Source: Dysosmobacter sp. (GTDB taxonomy: Bacteria; Bacillota; Clostridia; Oscillospirales; Oscillospiraceae). Taken from it: a DNA stretch of 60,240 nt. The stretch is taken from assembly GCA_022778785.1 (NCBI GenBank), contig JALFSO010000106.1, positions 1-60,240 of the forward strand, in the 5' to 3' direction. Made by a program: the position numbers and the translations under genes. Below, piece after piece: positions 8,608 to 16,739 of the stretch; within the stretch, counting starts at the first letter, position 1; the number at the start of each line of letters is the position of its first letter. Below the pieces are notes generated by a model. The model saw only the letters and a list, made by a program, of their open reading frames with translations, had not been told where the DNA came from and did not search any database.

Positions 8608-8847
8608 TTATTTCAGATAGTCGCCCACGTCGTAGTTGTTGTACTGGCGCTTCAGGCGGACGGTCAGGGAGCCGTCGGCCTGGGGCAGCTCCTCCAGCAC
8701 CTTGTAGCCGGTGCGGTTCCGGTCCATCTGCTCCAGATAGTGGCGGTACTCCGCCTGGACCATCTGACGGGCCTCCTCCCGGGGGATATCGTCCTTCATA
8801 ACAAAACGGATCGTCTGCTCCAGGCAGGCGGACTGAATGCGTTTCAT
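8608..8847 (-). CDS. small conserved hypothetical protein
   Basis: 79 residues, charged and soluble (MKRIQSACLEQTIRFVMKDD...YNNYDVGDYLK). The ATG at 8847 is eight bases after AAAGGAGG; the upstream ATG at 8853 sits inside the spacing. A promoter with TTACAA (8901-8906), an 18-bp spacer and TAAAAT (8877-8882, 5/6 to consensus) is visible on the minus strand. No domain recognised. It has its own promoter and terminator, so it is probably an independently expressed small protein. Confidence 0.75.
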   Translation of the reverse strand: MKRIQSACLEQTIRFVMKDDIPREEARQMVQAEYRHYLEQMDRNRTGYKVLEELPQADGSLTVRLKRQYNNYDVGDYLK

Positions 8848-8995
8848 GGGCATTGCCTCCTTTATGAGATGCCCATATTTTAACATTTTCCACTGGGGAT
8901 TTGTAAGACAAATTTCAGTCAGAAAATGAATTTTGTGAATTTTTGCAGGTTTCTATTGCGGAAAATTTGTTCATTTTTTCATATCGTCGAACTTT

Positions 8996-10195
8996 TTACC
9001 GGTTCACCATCAGTCGTTTCAAAGCGGCGTCCAGCCCCTCCAGCGACAGGGGATACATGTCCACCGTCTCCCGCAGCAGCTGGATGGAGGACCGGCCGTG
9101 GATATAGGACCACTGGTTCTCCGGGATGGGATTCAGCCACACCAGATGGGGAAACCGGGCAACGAACCGCCGCACCCAGGTGATCCCCGCCTCCTGGTTG
9201 TAGTGGTAGTAGTCGATGGAGCCGCCCTGCTCCGTCAGCTCCGACAGGGCCATGGCGCCGTCGCCCACAAAGATGACCTTCCACTGGGAGGACAGGTCGT
9301 GGAGCACCTTCTCCGTAGGGATATGCTCTCCGCTCCAGTAGTTGGCGGACAGGGACAGCGTCTCATAGGGGCAGTTGTGGAAGTAGTAGGTCCGCAGTTC
9401 CTTGAAGTGGCTGGACTGATGGACCGCCCGGAACAGCTGGCCGCACAGCTGGGTATAGGGCCACATGGAGCCGCCGCTGTCGAACAGGAGCAGCAGCCGT
9501 ACCTGATTGGTCCGGGGCCGGTCGAAGGCCAGTTTCAGATGGCCGGCGTTGTCGCAGGTCTCCCGGATGGTCTCCTCCAGCTGCAATTCGTCCTTGGGGC
9601 CCTCTGTCCGGCTGGACAGCTGCCGCAGGCGGCGGAAGGCCATCTGGAACTGGCGGGCGTCCAGGGTGGTATCCTGCCGGAAGTCCCGGAACTGCCGCTC
9701 CGCCGCCACCTGGACGGCGTTGCGGTGGCGGCTTTCGCCGCCTACCCGGACGCCGGTGGGGGAATAGCCGGAGTTGCCGAAGGGGGACGTACCGCCGGTG
9801 CCGATCCACTTGCTGCCGCCGTCGTGGCGCTCGTGCTGCTCCCGGAGCCGCTGCTCCATCATCTTCCGGATGGCCGCCAGATCCAGGCCCGCGAAGCGCC
9901 GGTCCACGTCCTCCTTGTTGTACTCTCTGGGCTTGATGGGCCGGCTGAGCCAGTCCAGCAGTTCCTTGGGCAGCTCGTCGAAGGACTGGACGTCTCTGAA
10001 GAACTCCAGAAACGCCCGGTCAAAGCGGTCGAAATCCGCCTCGGATTTCACCAGGAGCATCCGGGCCAGATAGTAGAAGCCCGTCAGGCCGGAGTCATGA
10101 AGCCCCAGGCGCATAGCCTCCAGCAGGCTCATCCACTCGTTGAGGGACACCTTCAGCCCGCAGGACCGCAGATAGTAGAAAAAATCTGTAAACAC
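8996..10195 (-). CDS. VWA-domain protein, CoxE-like
   Basis: 399 residues. The N-terminal half is helical (FFYYLRSCGLKVSLNEWMSLLEA). The C-terminal half is a von Willebrand A fold with a MIDAS-type motif FDSGGSM (D-x-G-x-S), then LFRAVHQSSHFKELRTYYFHNCPYE and VIFVGDGAM. It matches the CoxE-like/VWA partners that work with MoxR AAA ATPases as metal-insertion or complex-remodelling chaperones. The gene lies one base downstream of the MoxR gene (10197-11021), so the two are coupled. The client protein is unknown and no cox-type cluster is nearby. Confidence 0.88.
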   Translation of the reverse strand: MFTDFFYYLRSCGLKVSLNEWMSLLEAMRLGLHDSGLTGFYYLARMLLVKSEADFDRFDRAFLEFFRDVQSFDELPKELLDWLSRPIKPREYNKEDVDRRFAGLDLAAIRKMMEQRLREQHERHDGGSKWIGTGGTSPFGNSGYSPTGVRVGGESRHRNAVQVAAERQFRDFRQDTTLDARQFQMAFRRLRQLSSRTEGPKDELQLEETIRETCDNAGHLKLAFDRPRTNQVRLLLLFDSGGSMWPYTQLCGQLFRAVHQSSHFKELRTYYFHNCPYETLSLSANYWSGEHIPTEKVLHDLSSQWKVIFVGDGAMALSELTEQGGSIDYYHYNQEAGITWVRRFVARFPHLVWLNPIPENQWSYIHGRSSIQLLRETVDMYPLSLEGLDAALKRLMVNR

Positions 10196-10196
10196 G

Positions 10197-11021
10197 TTAC
10201 CAGCTCCTGCGGCGGCTGATGGAGGAGACCACCTTGTTCAGGTCCTCCGTCTTTTTCAGCAGCACTCCGGCAAAGGGCAGGGTCTCCCGCAGCTTCTGCG
10301 GGTCCATGCCGCCGATGGACAGGGCCTGGACCCAATCCAGCAGCTCCGAGGTACTGGGCTTCTTCTGGACGCCGTAGTTCTCCCGGATGAGATAGAAGGT
10401 CTCCATGGCCTGGGCCAGCAGCTCGTCGTCGATGCGGGGATAGTGGGCCCGGACGATGCGCTCCATCATCTCCTTGTCCGGGAACTGGATATAGTGGAAG
10501 ATGCACCGGCGCAGGAAGGCGTCGGGCAGCTCCTTCTCCGCGTTGGAGGTGATGATCACCACCGGACGGTGCTTCGCCCGGACAGTCTCCTTGGTCTCCG
10601 GAATGTAGAACTCCATCCGGTCCAGCTCCCACAGCAGGTCGTTGGGGAACTCCAGATCCGCCTTATCGATCTCATCGATGAGCAGCACCACCTGCTCCTC
10701 CGACTGGAAGGCCTCGCCCAGCTTACCCAGCTTGATATATTTTCCGATGTCGTTGACGCCCTCGCCGCCGAACTGGCTGTCGTACAGCCGGGCCACGGTG
10801 TCGTAGACGTACAGGCCGTCCTGGGCCTTGGTGGTGGATTTCACGTTCCAGATGATGAGCCGCATGCCCAGCTGGTCCGCCACCGCCTGGGCCAGCATGG
10901 TCTTGCCGGTTCCCGGCTCGCCCTTCACCAGCAGGGGCTTGCCCAGGGCACGGGCCACCTCCACGCTGCGCAGCAGTTCCTCTGAGGCGATATAGGTCTC
11001 GCTTCCTGTAAATTCCTTCAT
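10197..11021 (-). CDS. MoxR-family AAA+ ATPase
   Basis: 274 residues. Motifs are Walker A GEPGTGKTML, Walker B VVLLIDEIDKAD, sensor 1 VIITSNAEKELPDAFLRRC (with arginine finger) and the helical lid. It belongs to the MoxR branch, which pairs with VWA proteins; the partner gene follows immediately. The start ATG 11021 has GAGGAACAGCT upstream. It is transcribed from a good promoter (TTTACA-17-TATCAT) that overlaps a 37-bp palindrome, so the pair is probably under repressor or activator control. Client unknown. Confidence 0.92.
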   Translation of the reverse strand: MKEFTGSETYIASEELLRSVEVARALGKPLLVKGEPGTGKTMLAQAVADQLGMRLIIWNVKSTTKAQDGLYVYDTVARLYDSQFGGEGVNDIGKYIKLGKLGEAFQSEEQVVLLIDEIDKADLEFPNDLLWELDRMEFYIPETKETVRAKHRPVVIITSNAEKELPDAFLRRCIFHYIQFPDKEMMERIVRAHYPRIDDELLAQAMETFYLIRENYGVQKKPSTSELLDWVQALSIGGMDPQKLRETLPFAGVLLKKTEDLNKVVSSISRRRSW

Positions 11022-11082
11022 AGCTGTTCCTCCGTGATGCGTCTGGTTTTCCGCGTCGGTTCCTTCCCGCCGCGGCAGCTGC

Positions 11083-11132
11083 TCAAACAGGCATATTGTG
11101 AATATGATACCCTGTTTGACCGGATTTGTAAA
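11083..11132 (-). promoter_or_regulatory. MoxR/VWA operon promoter with a 37-bp palindromic operator
   Basis: On the minus strand the -35 TTTACA (11127-11132) and -10 TATCAT (11104-11109) are 17 bp apart. Covering the -10 is an interrupted palindrome: TCAAACAGG (11083-11091) with CCTGTTTGA (11111-11119), and inside it CATATT (11092-11097) with AATATG (11101-11106). Such a nested dyad over the -10 is a classical dimeric repressor site. No regulator gene is next to it. Confidence 0.6.
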
Positions 11133-11163
11133 TCAGGGAATGGTGAAAAACGATGCAAACAGC

Positions 11164-11191
11164 CCCCTGATCCCGTCTTTGGGATCAGGGG
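11164..11191 (-). terminator. terminator after the PQ-loop-like gene
   Basis: Perfect 11-bp stem CCCCTGATCCC / GGGATCAGGGG with a 6-nt loop, 16 bp beyond the stop of the minus-strand gene at 11207. It is followed on that strand by GGCTGTTTGC, a short T-run. Confidence 0.6.
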
Positions 11192-11206
11192 ACTGTCGTT
11201 CACGGT

Positions 11207-11488
11207 TTACGCTTTTTCCGCTGCTGCCAGATCCAGCTTGTGATTCCGGATGGTCAGCGCCAGGTCGATGGATACCATGAGGATATCCAGGAAGTAGACC
11301 GCCAGCACATAGGTGAACTGGCCGCTGATGAACTTGCCGATCACGCCGCAGATATAGCCGATGATGACGCAGGTCTCAAAAAGCATACTCTTGCCCTTGG
11401 CGGTGCGGGAGCGCAGGGATTTGGCGATATTGAAGGGCCAGGACACGCCGAAGCAGAGCAGCATAATGGTTTCAAATACTTGTGCCAT
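11207..11488 (-). CDS. small PQ-loop-like (SemiSWEET-type) membrane protein
   Basis: 93 residues, three hydrophobic segments (about residues 3-20, 36-58 and 62-82) with a positively charged loop after the first. The end of helix 1 and the loop (SWPFNIAKSLRSRTAKGKS) resemble the PQ-loop signature, with PF in place of PQ, as in bacterial half-transporters of the SWEET/PQ-loop fold that dimerise. This assignment rests on pattern only. The promoter TTGACA-17-CAAAAT lies upstream and a terminator downstream, so it is a single-gene unit. Possible roles are transport of a small sugar or another solute, or none. Confidence 0.7.
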   Translation of the reverse strand: MAQVFETIMLLCFGVSWPFNIAKSLRSRTAKGKSMLFETCVIIGYICGVIGKFISGQFTYVLAVYFLDILMVSIDLALTIRNHKLDLAAAEKA

Positions 11489-11544
11489 AACAGAAATTTC
11501 TCCTCTCTGAAATACATGGTCTCTCCTTGCAGGAATACGTTCCT

Positions 11545-11573
11545 ATTTTGCAAACTTTTTTTGCAGTTGTCAA
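11545..11573 (-). promoter_or_regulatory. promoter of the PQ-loop-like gene
   Basis: Perfect -35 TTGACA (minus strand, 11568-11573), 17-bp spacer, then CAAAAT (11545-11550). The surrounding sequence is A/T-rich, unlike most of the window. Confidence 0.6.
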
Positions 11574-11751
11574 GAATTGCAAAAAATTTTTACAGACCCT
11601 CCGGACGCCGACGGTCAGGTGCGCCGGACAGCCCTGCCGCATACGATGAGCAAGGAAATCATTTTCCTCCGCCGCGGCGATGCGCGCTGCGCGGTATCCA
11701 TAGACTATGATCCGTTCCATACGATACAGACCCAAAGGAGGCTATTCTGGC

Positions 11752-12510
11752 ATGATCATTGATCTCCGGCAGGTCGCCCTGACATATCAGTCGCCGGACG
11801 GCGAGGTGGAAGCTCTGAGAGAGATCACCTTCGGCATGGAGGACGGGGAGTTCGTCAGCATCGTCGGCCCCTCCGGCTGCGGCAAATCCACTCTGCTGTC
11901 CCTCATCGCGGGGCTGGAGAAGCCGGACAGCGGCATCATTCTGGTGGACGGGGAGCTGGTGACAGCACCCTCTCCCAAGATCGGCTTCATGCCCCAGCGG
12001 GACCAACTCTTTGAGTGGCGGGATATCTGGTCCAACGTGACCCTGGGACTCCAGGTCCGGCATCAGAACACCCCGGAGCGGCAGGCCCATGTTCGGGAGC
12101 TGCTGGACCGGTACGGTCTTGCAGGTTTCGTCCAAAAGCGCCCGTCCCAGCTGTCCGGCGGCATGCGCCAGCGGTGCGCCCTCATCCGGACGCTGGCCAC
12201 GGAGCCCCGCATCCTGCTGCTGGATGAACCGTTCTCCGCCCTGGACTATCAGACCCGCCTGTCCGTCTCGGCGGATATCCACCACATCATTCGTCAGGAG
12301 CACAAGACCGCCCTGCTCGTCACACACGATATTTCCGAGGCCATCAGCATGTCGGACCGGGTGGTGGTGCTGTCCCACCGCCCCGCCTCGGTGCGGGCCA
12401 TCCACGATCTGGGAAGTCTCCGGTCCCTCTCCCCCATGGAGCGCCGGGATGCGGCGGACTTCCGCACATTTTTCAATCTCATCTGGAAGGAGCTGGATGT
12501 CAATGCCTGA
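11752..12510 (+). CDS. ABC transporter ATP-binding protein, NitT/TauT type
   Basis: 252 residues. ATPase of an importer in the nitrate/taurine/sulfonate/thiamine-precursor group. Motifs are Walker A GPSGCGKSTLL, Q-loop MPQRD, signature LSGGMRQR, Walker B ILLLDEPFSALD and the H-loop VTHDI. The ATG at 11752 is preceded by AAAGGAGG at ten bases. The last codons overlap the start of the permease gene, indicating translational coupling. Confidence 0.93.
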   Translation: MIIDLRQVALTYQSPDGEVEALREITFGMEDGEFVSIVGPSGCGKSTLLSLIAGLEKPDSGIILVDGELVTAPSPKIGFMPQRDQLFEWRDIWSNVTLGLQVRHQNTPERQAHVRELLDRYGLAGFVQKRPSQLSGGMRQRCALIRTLATEPRILLLDEPFSALDYQTRLSVSADIHHIIRQEHKTALLVTHDISEAISMSDRVVVLSHRPASVRAIHDLGSLRSLSPMERRDAADFRTFFNLIWKELDVNA

Positions 12511-13333
12511 CGCGCCCGTTCTCTCCCCCCGCCGAACGGCCTACCTCCGGAGCAGGCACCGCCGGCGGACCGCTGTCCGGACGGTCCAGATCCTTCTGCT
12601 CCTGGCCTTTCTCATTCTGTGGGAGGTCGCCGCCCGGCTGGGCTGGGTGGACACCTTCATTGTCAGCAGTCCCTGCCGGGTGGCCGCCAAACTGGCCCAG
12701 CTGTACCGGGACGGGGATCTGTGGCTCCACGTGGGCACCTCCTGCTGGGAGACGGTGATAGGCTTCACCCTGGGCACGGTGCTGGGCACTCTTGCGGCGG
12801 TGGCCCTGTGGTGGAGCGATTTCGTCTCCCGGGTGCTGGACCCCTATCTGGTGGTGCTGAACGCCCTTCCCAAGACGGCCCTGGGTCCCATCTTCATCGT
12901 CTGGATGGGGGCCGGCACGGGAGCCATCATCACTATGACCCTGGCCATCTCCATCATCGTCACCATCCTCAACATGCACGTGGGCTTTCTCTCCACGGAC
13001 CCCCGGAAGATCCAGCTCATGCGGACCCTGGGGGCCACCCGGCGGCAGATCTTCACCATGCTGGTGTTCCCCGCCAATTACGCCACGCTGTTCAACACCC
13101 TGAAGGTCAACGTGGGCCTCTCCTGGGTGGGCGTCATCATGGGAGAGTTTCTGGTGTCCAAAGCCGGTCTGGGCTATCTCATCGTCTACGGCTCCCAGGT
13201 GTTCGACATGGACCTGGTGATGGCCACGGTGCTGCTGCTGGCCATCGCCGCGGTGCTGATGTACCAGGCCATCCTTTGGCTGGAAAAGCTGCTGAAAAAA
13301 TGTCTGGGCCTGTCCGGAGCCGAGAGCCGGTAA
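12503..13333 (+). CDS. ABC transporter permease, NitT/TauT type
   Basis: About 276 residues with six predicted membrane segments. It carries the BPD-type permease signature for contact with the ATPase (MRTLGATRRQIFTMLVFPANYATLF, EAA loop). Two ATGs six bases apart (12497, 12503) share the ribosome site AAGGAG at 12487-12492; the second gives better spacing. It overlaps the ATPase gene by eight bases. The substrate is probably the same as for the lipoprotein that follows. Confidence 0.92.
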   Translation: MPDAPVLSPRRTAYLRSRHRRRTAVRTVQILLLLAFLILWEVAARLGWVDTFIVSSPCRVAAKLAQLYRDGDLWLHVGTSCWETVIGFTLGTVLGTLAAVALWWSDFVSRVLDPYLVVLNALPKTALGPIFIVWMGAGTGAIITMTLAISIIVTILNMHVGFLSTDPRKIQLMRTLGATRRQIFTMLVFPANYATLFNTLKVNVGLSWVGVIMGEFLVSKAGLGYLIVYGSQVFDMDLVMATVLLLAIAAVLMYQAILWLEKLLKKCLGLSGAESR

Positions 13334-13385
13334 AGCCCGCCGTCTTGTCAACTTTTGTGCCGGAAGGCACGTTGGAGGTTATACT

Positions 13386-14384
13386 ATGAAAAAATTTCTA
13401 TCCCTTTTCTTCGCCCTGGCCCTGACGGCGGCCCTCTGCTGCGGTTGCGGCTCCGGCGGGGAAACCACCGCCACCGTCCGTCTCAACGAAGTGACCCACT
13501 CCGTGTTCTACGCTCCACAGTACGTGGCCATGAAGGAGGGCTTCTTCGCCGACGAGGGGTTGGAGATCGAACTGACCAACGGAGGCGGCGCCGACAAGGT
13601 CATGACCGCCGTCCTCACCGGCCAGTCGGACATCGGCCTGGCGGGACCGGAGGCCTGCATCTACGTACACAATCAGGGCAAAGAGAACGCCCCCAAGATC
13701 TTCGCCCAGCTGACCAAGCGGGACGGCTCCTTCCTGGTGGGCCGCACCGGCGGCGAGTTCAGCTGGTCCGACCTGAAGGGCAAGACCGTCATCGGCGGCC
13801 GGAAGGGCGGCGTGCCGGAGATGACGCTGGAATACGTCATGCGGCAGAACGGCGTCATCCCCAACGAGGACGCCGTGGTGGACACCTCCGTCCAGTTCAA
13901 CATGATGGCCGGGGCTTTCACCGGCGGCAGCGGGGACTACGTGGCCCTGTTTGAACCCACCGCCACGGAGGTGGAGCAGGCCGGCAAGGGCTATATCCTC
14001 TGTTCCATCGGCCAGGAGAGCGGCGAGATCCCCTACACCGCCTACTTCGCCGCCCAGGACTACATGGCCGCCAACCCCGGCGTCATCCAGGGCTTCACCA
14101 ACGCCGTCGCCAGGGGACAGAAATGGGTACAGGAGCACTCCGCCCAGGAGATCGCCGAGGCCATCGCCGACCAGTTCCCCGGCACGGAGGTGGATACCCT
14201 GACCGCGGTGGTCCAGCGTTACAAGGACATCGACGCCTGGAACGACACACCGGTGATGAAGCAGGAGTCCCTGGAGCGGCTGGAGACGGTGATGGAATCC
14301 GCCGGTGAGCTGGACCGCAGTGAATGGGCGGACTTCGGCCAGCTGGTGGATAACTCCTACGCCGAGTCGGTCCAGGCCGACTGA
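13386..14384 (+). CDS. ABC transporter substrate-binding lipoprotein, NMT1/THI5-like
   Basis: 332 residues. Signal peptide with a lipobox (LTAALCCGC; the modified cysteine is one of the Cys at 18-21). The mature part has the NMT1/SsuA/THI5 pattern: LNEVTHSVFYAPQYVAMKEGFF, then GGGADKVMTAVLTGQSDIGL. This family carries sulfonates, nitrate, riboflavin or pyrimidine precursors. No thiamine or flavin riboswitch is visible upstream, and no sulfonate oxygenase is near, so the ligand stays open. GGAGG lies seven bases before the ATG. Last gene of the operon, before a strong terminator. Confidence 0.9.
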   Translation: MKKFLSLFFALALTAALCCGCGSGGETTATVRLNEVTHSVFYAPQYVAMKEGFFADEGLEIELTNGGGADKVMTAVLTGQSDIGLAGPEACIYVHNQGKENAPKIFAQLTKRDGSFLVGRTGGEFSWSDLKGKTVIGGRKGGVPEMTLEYVMRQNGVIPNEDAVVDTSVQFNMMAGAFTGGSGDYVALFEPTATEVEQAGKGYILCSIGQESGEIPYTAYFAAQDYMAANPGVIQGFTNAVARGQKWVQEHSAQEIAEAIADQFPGTEVDTLTAVVQRYKDIDAWNDTPVMKQESLERLETVMESAGELDRSEWADFGQLVDNSYAESVQAD

Positions 14385-14432
14385 CCGCCGCGTCCGCCAG
14401 CCCGGGAAACTCGTTTCCATATATCGATGCAG

Positions 14433-14470
14433 CCGTCCGGCGGGGTACGCCCCGCCGGACGGTTCTGTTT
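14433..14470 (+). terminator. terminator of the NitT/TauT operon
   Basis: Perfect 13-bp stem CCGTCCGGCGGGG / CCCCGCCGGACGG with loop TACG, followed by TTCTGTTTTCC. Confidence 0.85.
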
Positions 14471-14560
14471 TCCTCCATACGCGGCCCTTTTCTTTTTCCG
14501 GCCATCATGGTATGATGGGCATAATCGGGCAGCGCCCAGACGGACAAAGGAGCGATCCCC

Positions 14561-15622
14561 ATGGAACAGGAGCACAAGAGACGGCCCCGGTACAAGGGCA
14601 CCCATCCCCGGAACTACAGTGAGAAATACAAGGAGCTTCATCCGGAGCGGTATCAGTTGGAGGTGGAGAAGATCATCCGCAGCGGCCACACCCCAGCCGG
14701 GACCCACATTCCTATTATGGTGGACGAGATCCTGGACTTCCTTCAGATTCGTCCCGGACAGACGGGGCTGGATGCCACGCTGGGCTACGGCGGTCACAGC
14801 CGCCGTATGCTGGAGCAGCTTCAGGGGCAGGGGCATCTCTACGCCCTGGACGTGGACCCCATCGAGATTGAAAAGACGAAGGCCCGTCTGGCGGGCCTGG
14901 GCTACGGGCCGGACATCCTCACCGTCCGGCGCATGAACTTCGCGGACGTGGACCAGGCGGCCCCCGGCGAGAAATTCGACTTCGTGCTGGCGGACCTGGG
15001 CGTGTCCTCCATGCAGATCGACAATCCGGAGCGGGGCTTCACCTTCAAATACGACGGCCCTCTGGACCTGCGGCTGGATCCCACCTCCGGCGTCCCCGCC
15101 GCCCAGCGGCTTCGGGAGCTGGACGAGGAGGAGCTGACGGCCCTGCTGGTGGAAAACTCCGACGAGCCCTACGCCGCCAGAATCGCCAAGGCCGTCATGA
15201 CCGTCTACCGGAAGGGTTGCCGCATCGATACCACCAAAGAGCTGGCCGCGGTCATCGAGTCGGCGCTGTCCTTCCTCCCCGCCGGGGAGCGGAAGGAGGC
15301 CGTGAAAAAATCCTGCCAGCGGGTGTTTCAGGCCCTGCGCATCGACGTGAACAGCGAGTTCGAGGTGCTGTACGCCTTTCTGGACAAGCTGCCCGACATC
15401 CTGAAGGACGGGGGCCGGGCGGCCATCCTGACCTTCCACTCCGGCGAGGACCGGCTGGTGAAGAAGGCCTTCCAGCAGTTTTACCGGCAGGGCGTCTACA
15501 GCGACGTGACCCAGGACGTGATCCGCCCCTCGGCGGAGGAGTGCTTCCGGAATCCCCGGGCCCGGTCCACCAAGCTGCGCTGGGCCATCCGGGCGGACCG
15601 GGAAAAGGAGGAAACCACATGA
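14561..15622 (+). CDS. RsmH-like S-adenosylmethionine-dependent methyltransferase
   Basis: 353 residues. RsmH (MraW) methylates N4 of C1402 in 16S rRNA. Family motifs are DATLGYGGHSRRML (SAM loop), LADLGVSSMQID, RGFTFKYDGPLDLRLD and LTFHSGEDRLVKKAF. It differs from canonical RsmH by a basic N-terminal extension of about 60 residues (KRRPRYKGTHPRNYSEKYKE) and by being outside any division/cell-wall cluster. It may therefore be a second, paralogous copy with another target. ATG 14561 has AAGGAG upstream; an extended -10 TGG-TATGAT lies at 14511-14516. Its stop overlaps the next start (ATGA). Confidence 0.88.
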   Translation: MEQEHKRRPRYKGTHPRNYSEKYKELHPERYQLEVEKIIRSGHTPAGTHIPIMVDEILDFLQIRPGQTGLDATLGYGGHSRRMLEQLQGQGHLYALDVDPIEIEKTKARLAGLGYGPDILTVRRMNFADVDQAAPGEKFDFVLADLGVSSMQIDNPERGFTFKYDGPLDLRLDPTSGVPAAQRLRELDEEELTALLVENSDEPYAARIAKAVMTVYRKGCRIDTTKELAAVIESALSFLPAGERKEAVKKSCQRVFQALRIDVNSEFEVLYAFLDKLPDILKDGGRAAILTFHSGEDRLVKKAFQQFYRQGVYSDVTQDVIRPSAEECFRNPRARSTKLRWAIRADREKEETT

Positions 15623-15954
15623 TCTCCGATGAAACCATTCAGCGGGTATTGCGGTTCCGGGATGACCGGAACTGGCGGCAGTTCCACACCCCCAAGGACC
15701 TGGCCGTCTCCCTGAGCCTGGAGGCGGCGGAGCTGCTGGAGATCTTTCAGTGGAGCGGCGGCGACCTGGAGTGCGCCGGAAAGCGGGACCATCTGAAGGA
15801 GGAGCTGGCGGACGTGCTGAGCTACTGCATCTCCCTGGCGGACGTCTGCGGGCTGGACCTGGACCAGATCCTCAACGAGAAGATCACGAAGAACGAGGCC
15901 AAGTACCCGGTGGAGAAAGCCTATGGCCGGGCGGACAAATACACGGAGCTGTGA
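15619..15954 (+). CDS. MazG-like nucleotide pyrophosphohydrolase
   Basis: 111 residues, a single all-alpha NTP pyrophosphohydrolase domain. The metal-binding pattern is visible as LEAAELLEIFQW, then KEELADVLSYCISLADVCGLDL (E-x-x-E...E-x-x-D). Such proteins hydrolyse noncanonical or excess (d)NTPs to monophosphates. The start ATG overlaps the stop of the methyltransferase gene (ATGA), with AAGGAGG eight to ten bases upstream. The AlkD-like gene starts two bases after its stop, so the three form a tight operon. Confidence 0.9.
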   Translation: MISDETIQRVLRFRDDRNWRQFHTPKDLAVSLSLEAAELLEIFQWSGGDLECAGKRDHLKEELADVLSYCISLADVCGLDLDQILNEKITKNEAKYPVEKAYGRADKYTEL

Positions 15955-15955
15955 T

Positions 15956-16648
15956 ATGAAAGCCATCGAACAGACCATCCGAGCACGGCTGTTTGCCCTT
16001 CAGGACGAAACCTATCAGGTCTTTCAGGCCAAGCTGATCCCCAATGTCCCGCCGGAGACCGTCATCGGCGTCCGGACGCCGGACCTGCGGAAGCTGGCGA
16101 AGGAACTGTCCAAAGACCCCGCCGCGGCGGAATTCCTCACCTGCCTCCCCCACGCCTATCTGGAGGAGAACAATCTCCACGGCTTCCTCATCGAAGCCAT
16201 GAAGGACTACGGCGAGGTGATCCGGGCGCTGGAGGAGTTTCTCCCCTATGTGGACAACTGGGCCACCTGCGACCTCATGTCTCCCAAGGTCTTCAAAAAG
16301 CATCTGCCGGAACTGTATGAGCAGATCCCCATGTGGCTCCGGTCTGAACATCCCTACACGGTGCGGTTCGGTCTGGAGATGCTGATGCGCTGGTATCTGG
16401 ACGGCGATTTCCGCCCGGAGGTACTGGAGCTGGCCGCCGGCGTCCGGTCGGAGGAGTACTACGTCAATATGATGACCGCCTGGTTCTTCGCCACAGCCCT
16501 GGCCAAGCAGTACGACGCCGCCCTCCCCTATCTCACCGGCCGCCGTCTGGACGTCTGGACCCACAACAAGGCCATCCAGAAGGCCGTCGAGAGCTACCGC
16601 GTCACCCCGGAGCAGAAGGCGTTCCTGCGGACGCTGAAAATCAAATGA
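15956..16648 (+). CDS. DNA alkylation repair protein, AlkD-like HEAT-repeat glycosylase
   Basis: 230 residues. Matches the AlkC/AlkD-type family of HEAT-like repeat proteins that excise bulky or cationic N3/N7-alkyl purines without base flipping. Family marks include GVRTPDLRKLAKEL, the W-D region YVDNWATCDLMSP (aspartate of the active cleft), and MMTAWFFATALAKQYD. Start ATG 15956 is two bases after the preceding stop. Several clostridial members of this branch are of uncertain activity, so the DNA repair function is inferred from family. Confidence 0.85.
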   Translation: MKAIEQTIRARLFALQDETYQVFQAKLIPNVPPETVIGVRTPDLRKLAKELSKDPAAAEFLTCLPHAYLEENNLHGFLIEAMKDYGEVIRALEEFLPYVDNWATCDLMSPKVFKKHLPELYEQIPMWLRSEHPYTVRFGLEMLMRWYLDGDFRPEVLELAAGVRSEEYYVNMMTAWFFATALAKQYDAALPYLTGRRLDVWTHNKAIQKAVESYRVTPEQKAFLRTLKIK

Positions 16649-16660
16649 TTTTTCCCTGAC

Positions 16661-16678
16661 TGCTCAGATTTCTGAGCA
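16661..16678. promoter_or_regulatory. 18-bp palindrome upstream of the 37-residue gene
   Basis: TGCTCAGA-TT-TCTGAGCA, an 8-bp perfect dyad between the AlkD-like gene and the small gene. A TTTCTG...TAGGAT-like weak promoter overlaps it. Could be an operator for the small gene or a weak terminator for the upstream operon; there is no T-run. Confidence 0.45.
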
Positions 16679-16739
16679 TCTCCTGTGATAGGATGGGTAC
16701 AACAGAGAACCCAAACTCATATGACAGGAGGATTTCAGC

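Noticed and set aside
11489-11751. Thiamine (TPP) or flavin riboswitch before the NMT1/THI5-like ABC operon
   Set aside because: No conserved CTGAGA/THI-box or RFN blocks are visible, so the ligand cannot be assigned that way.
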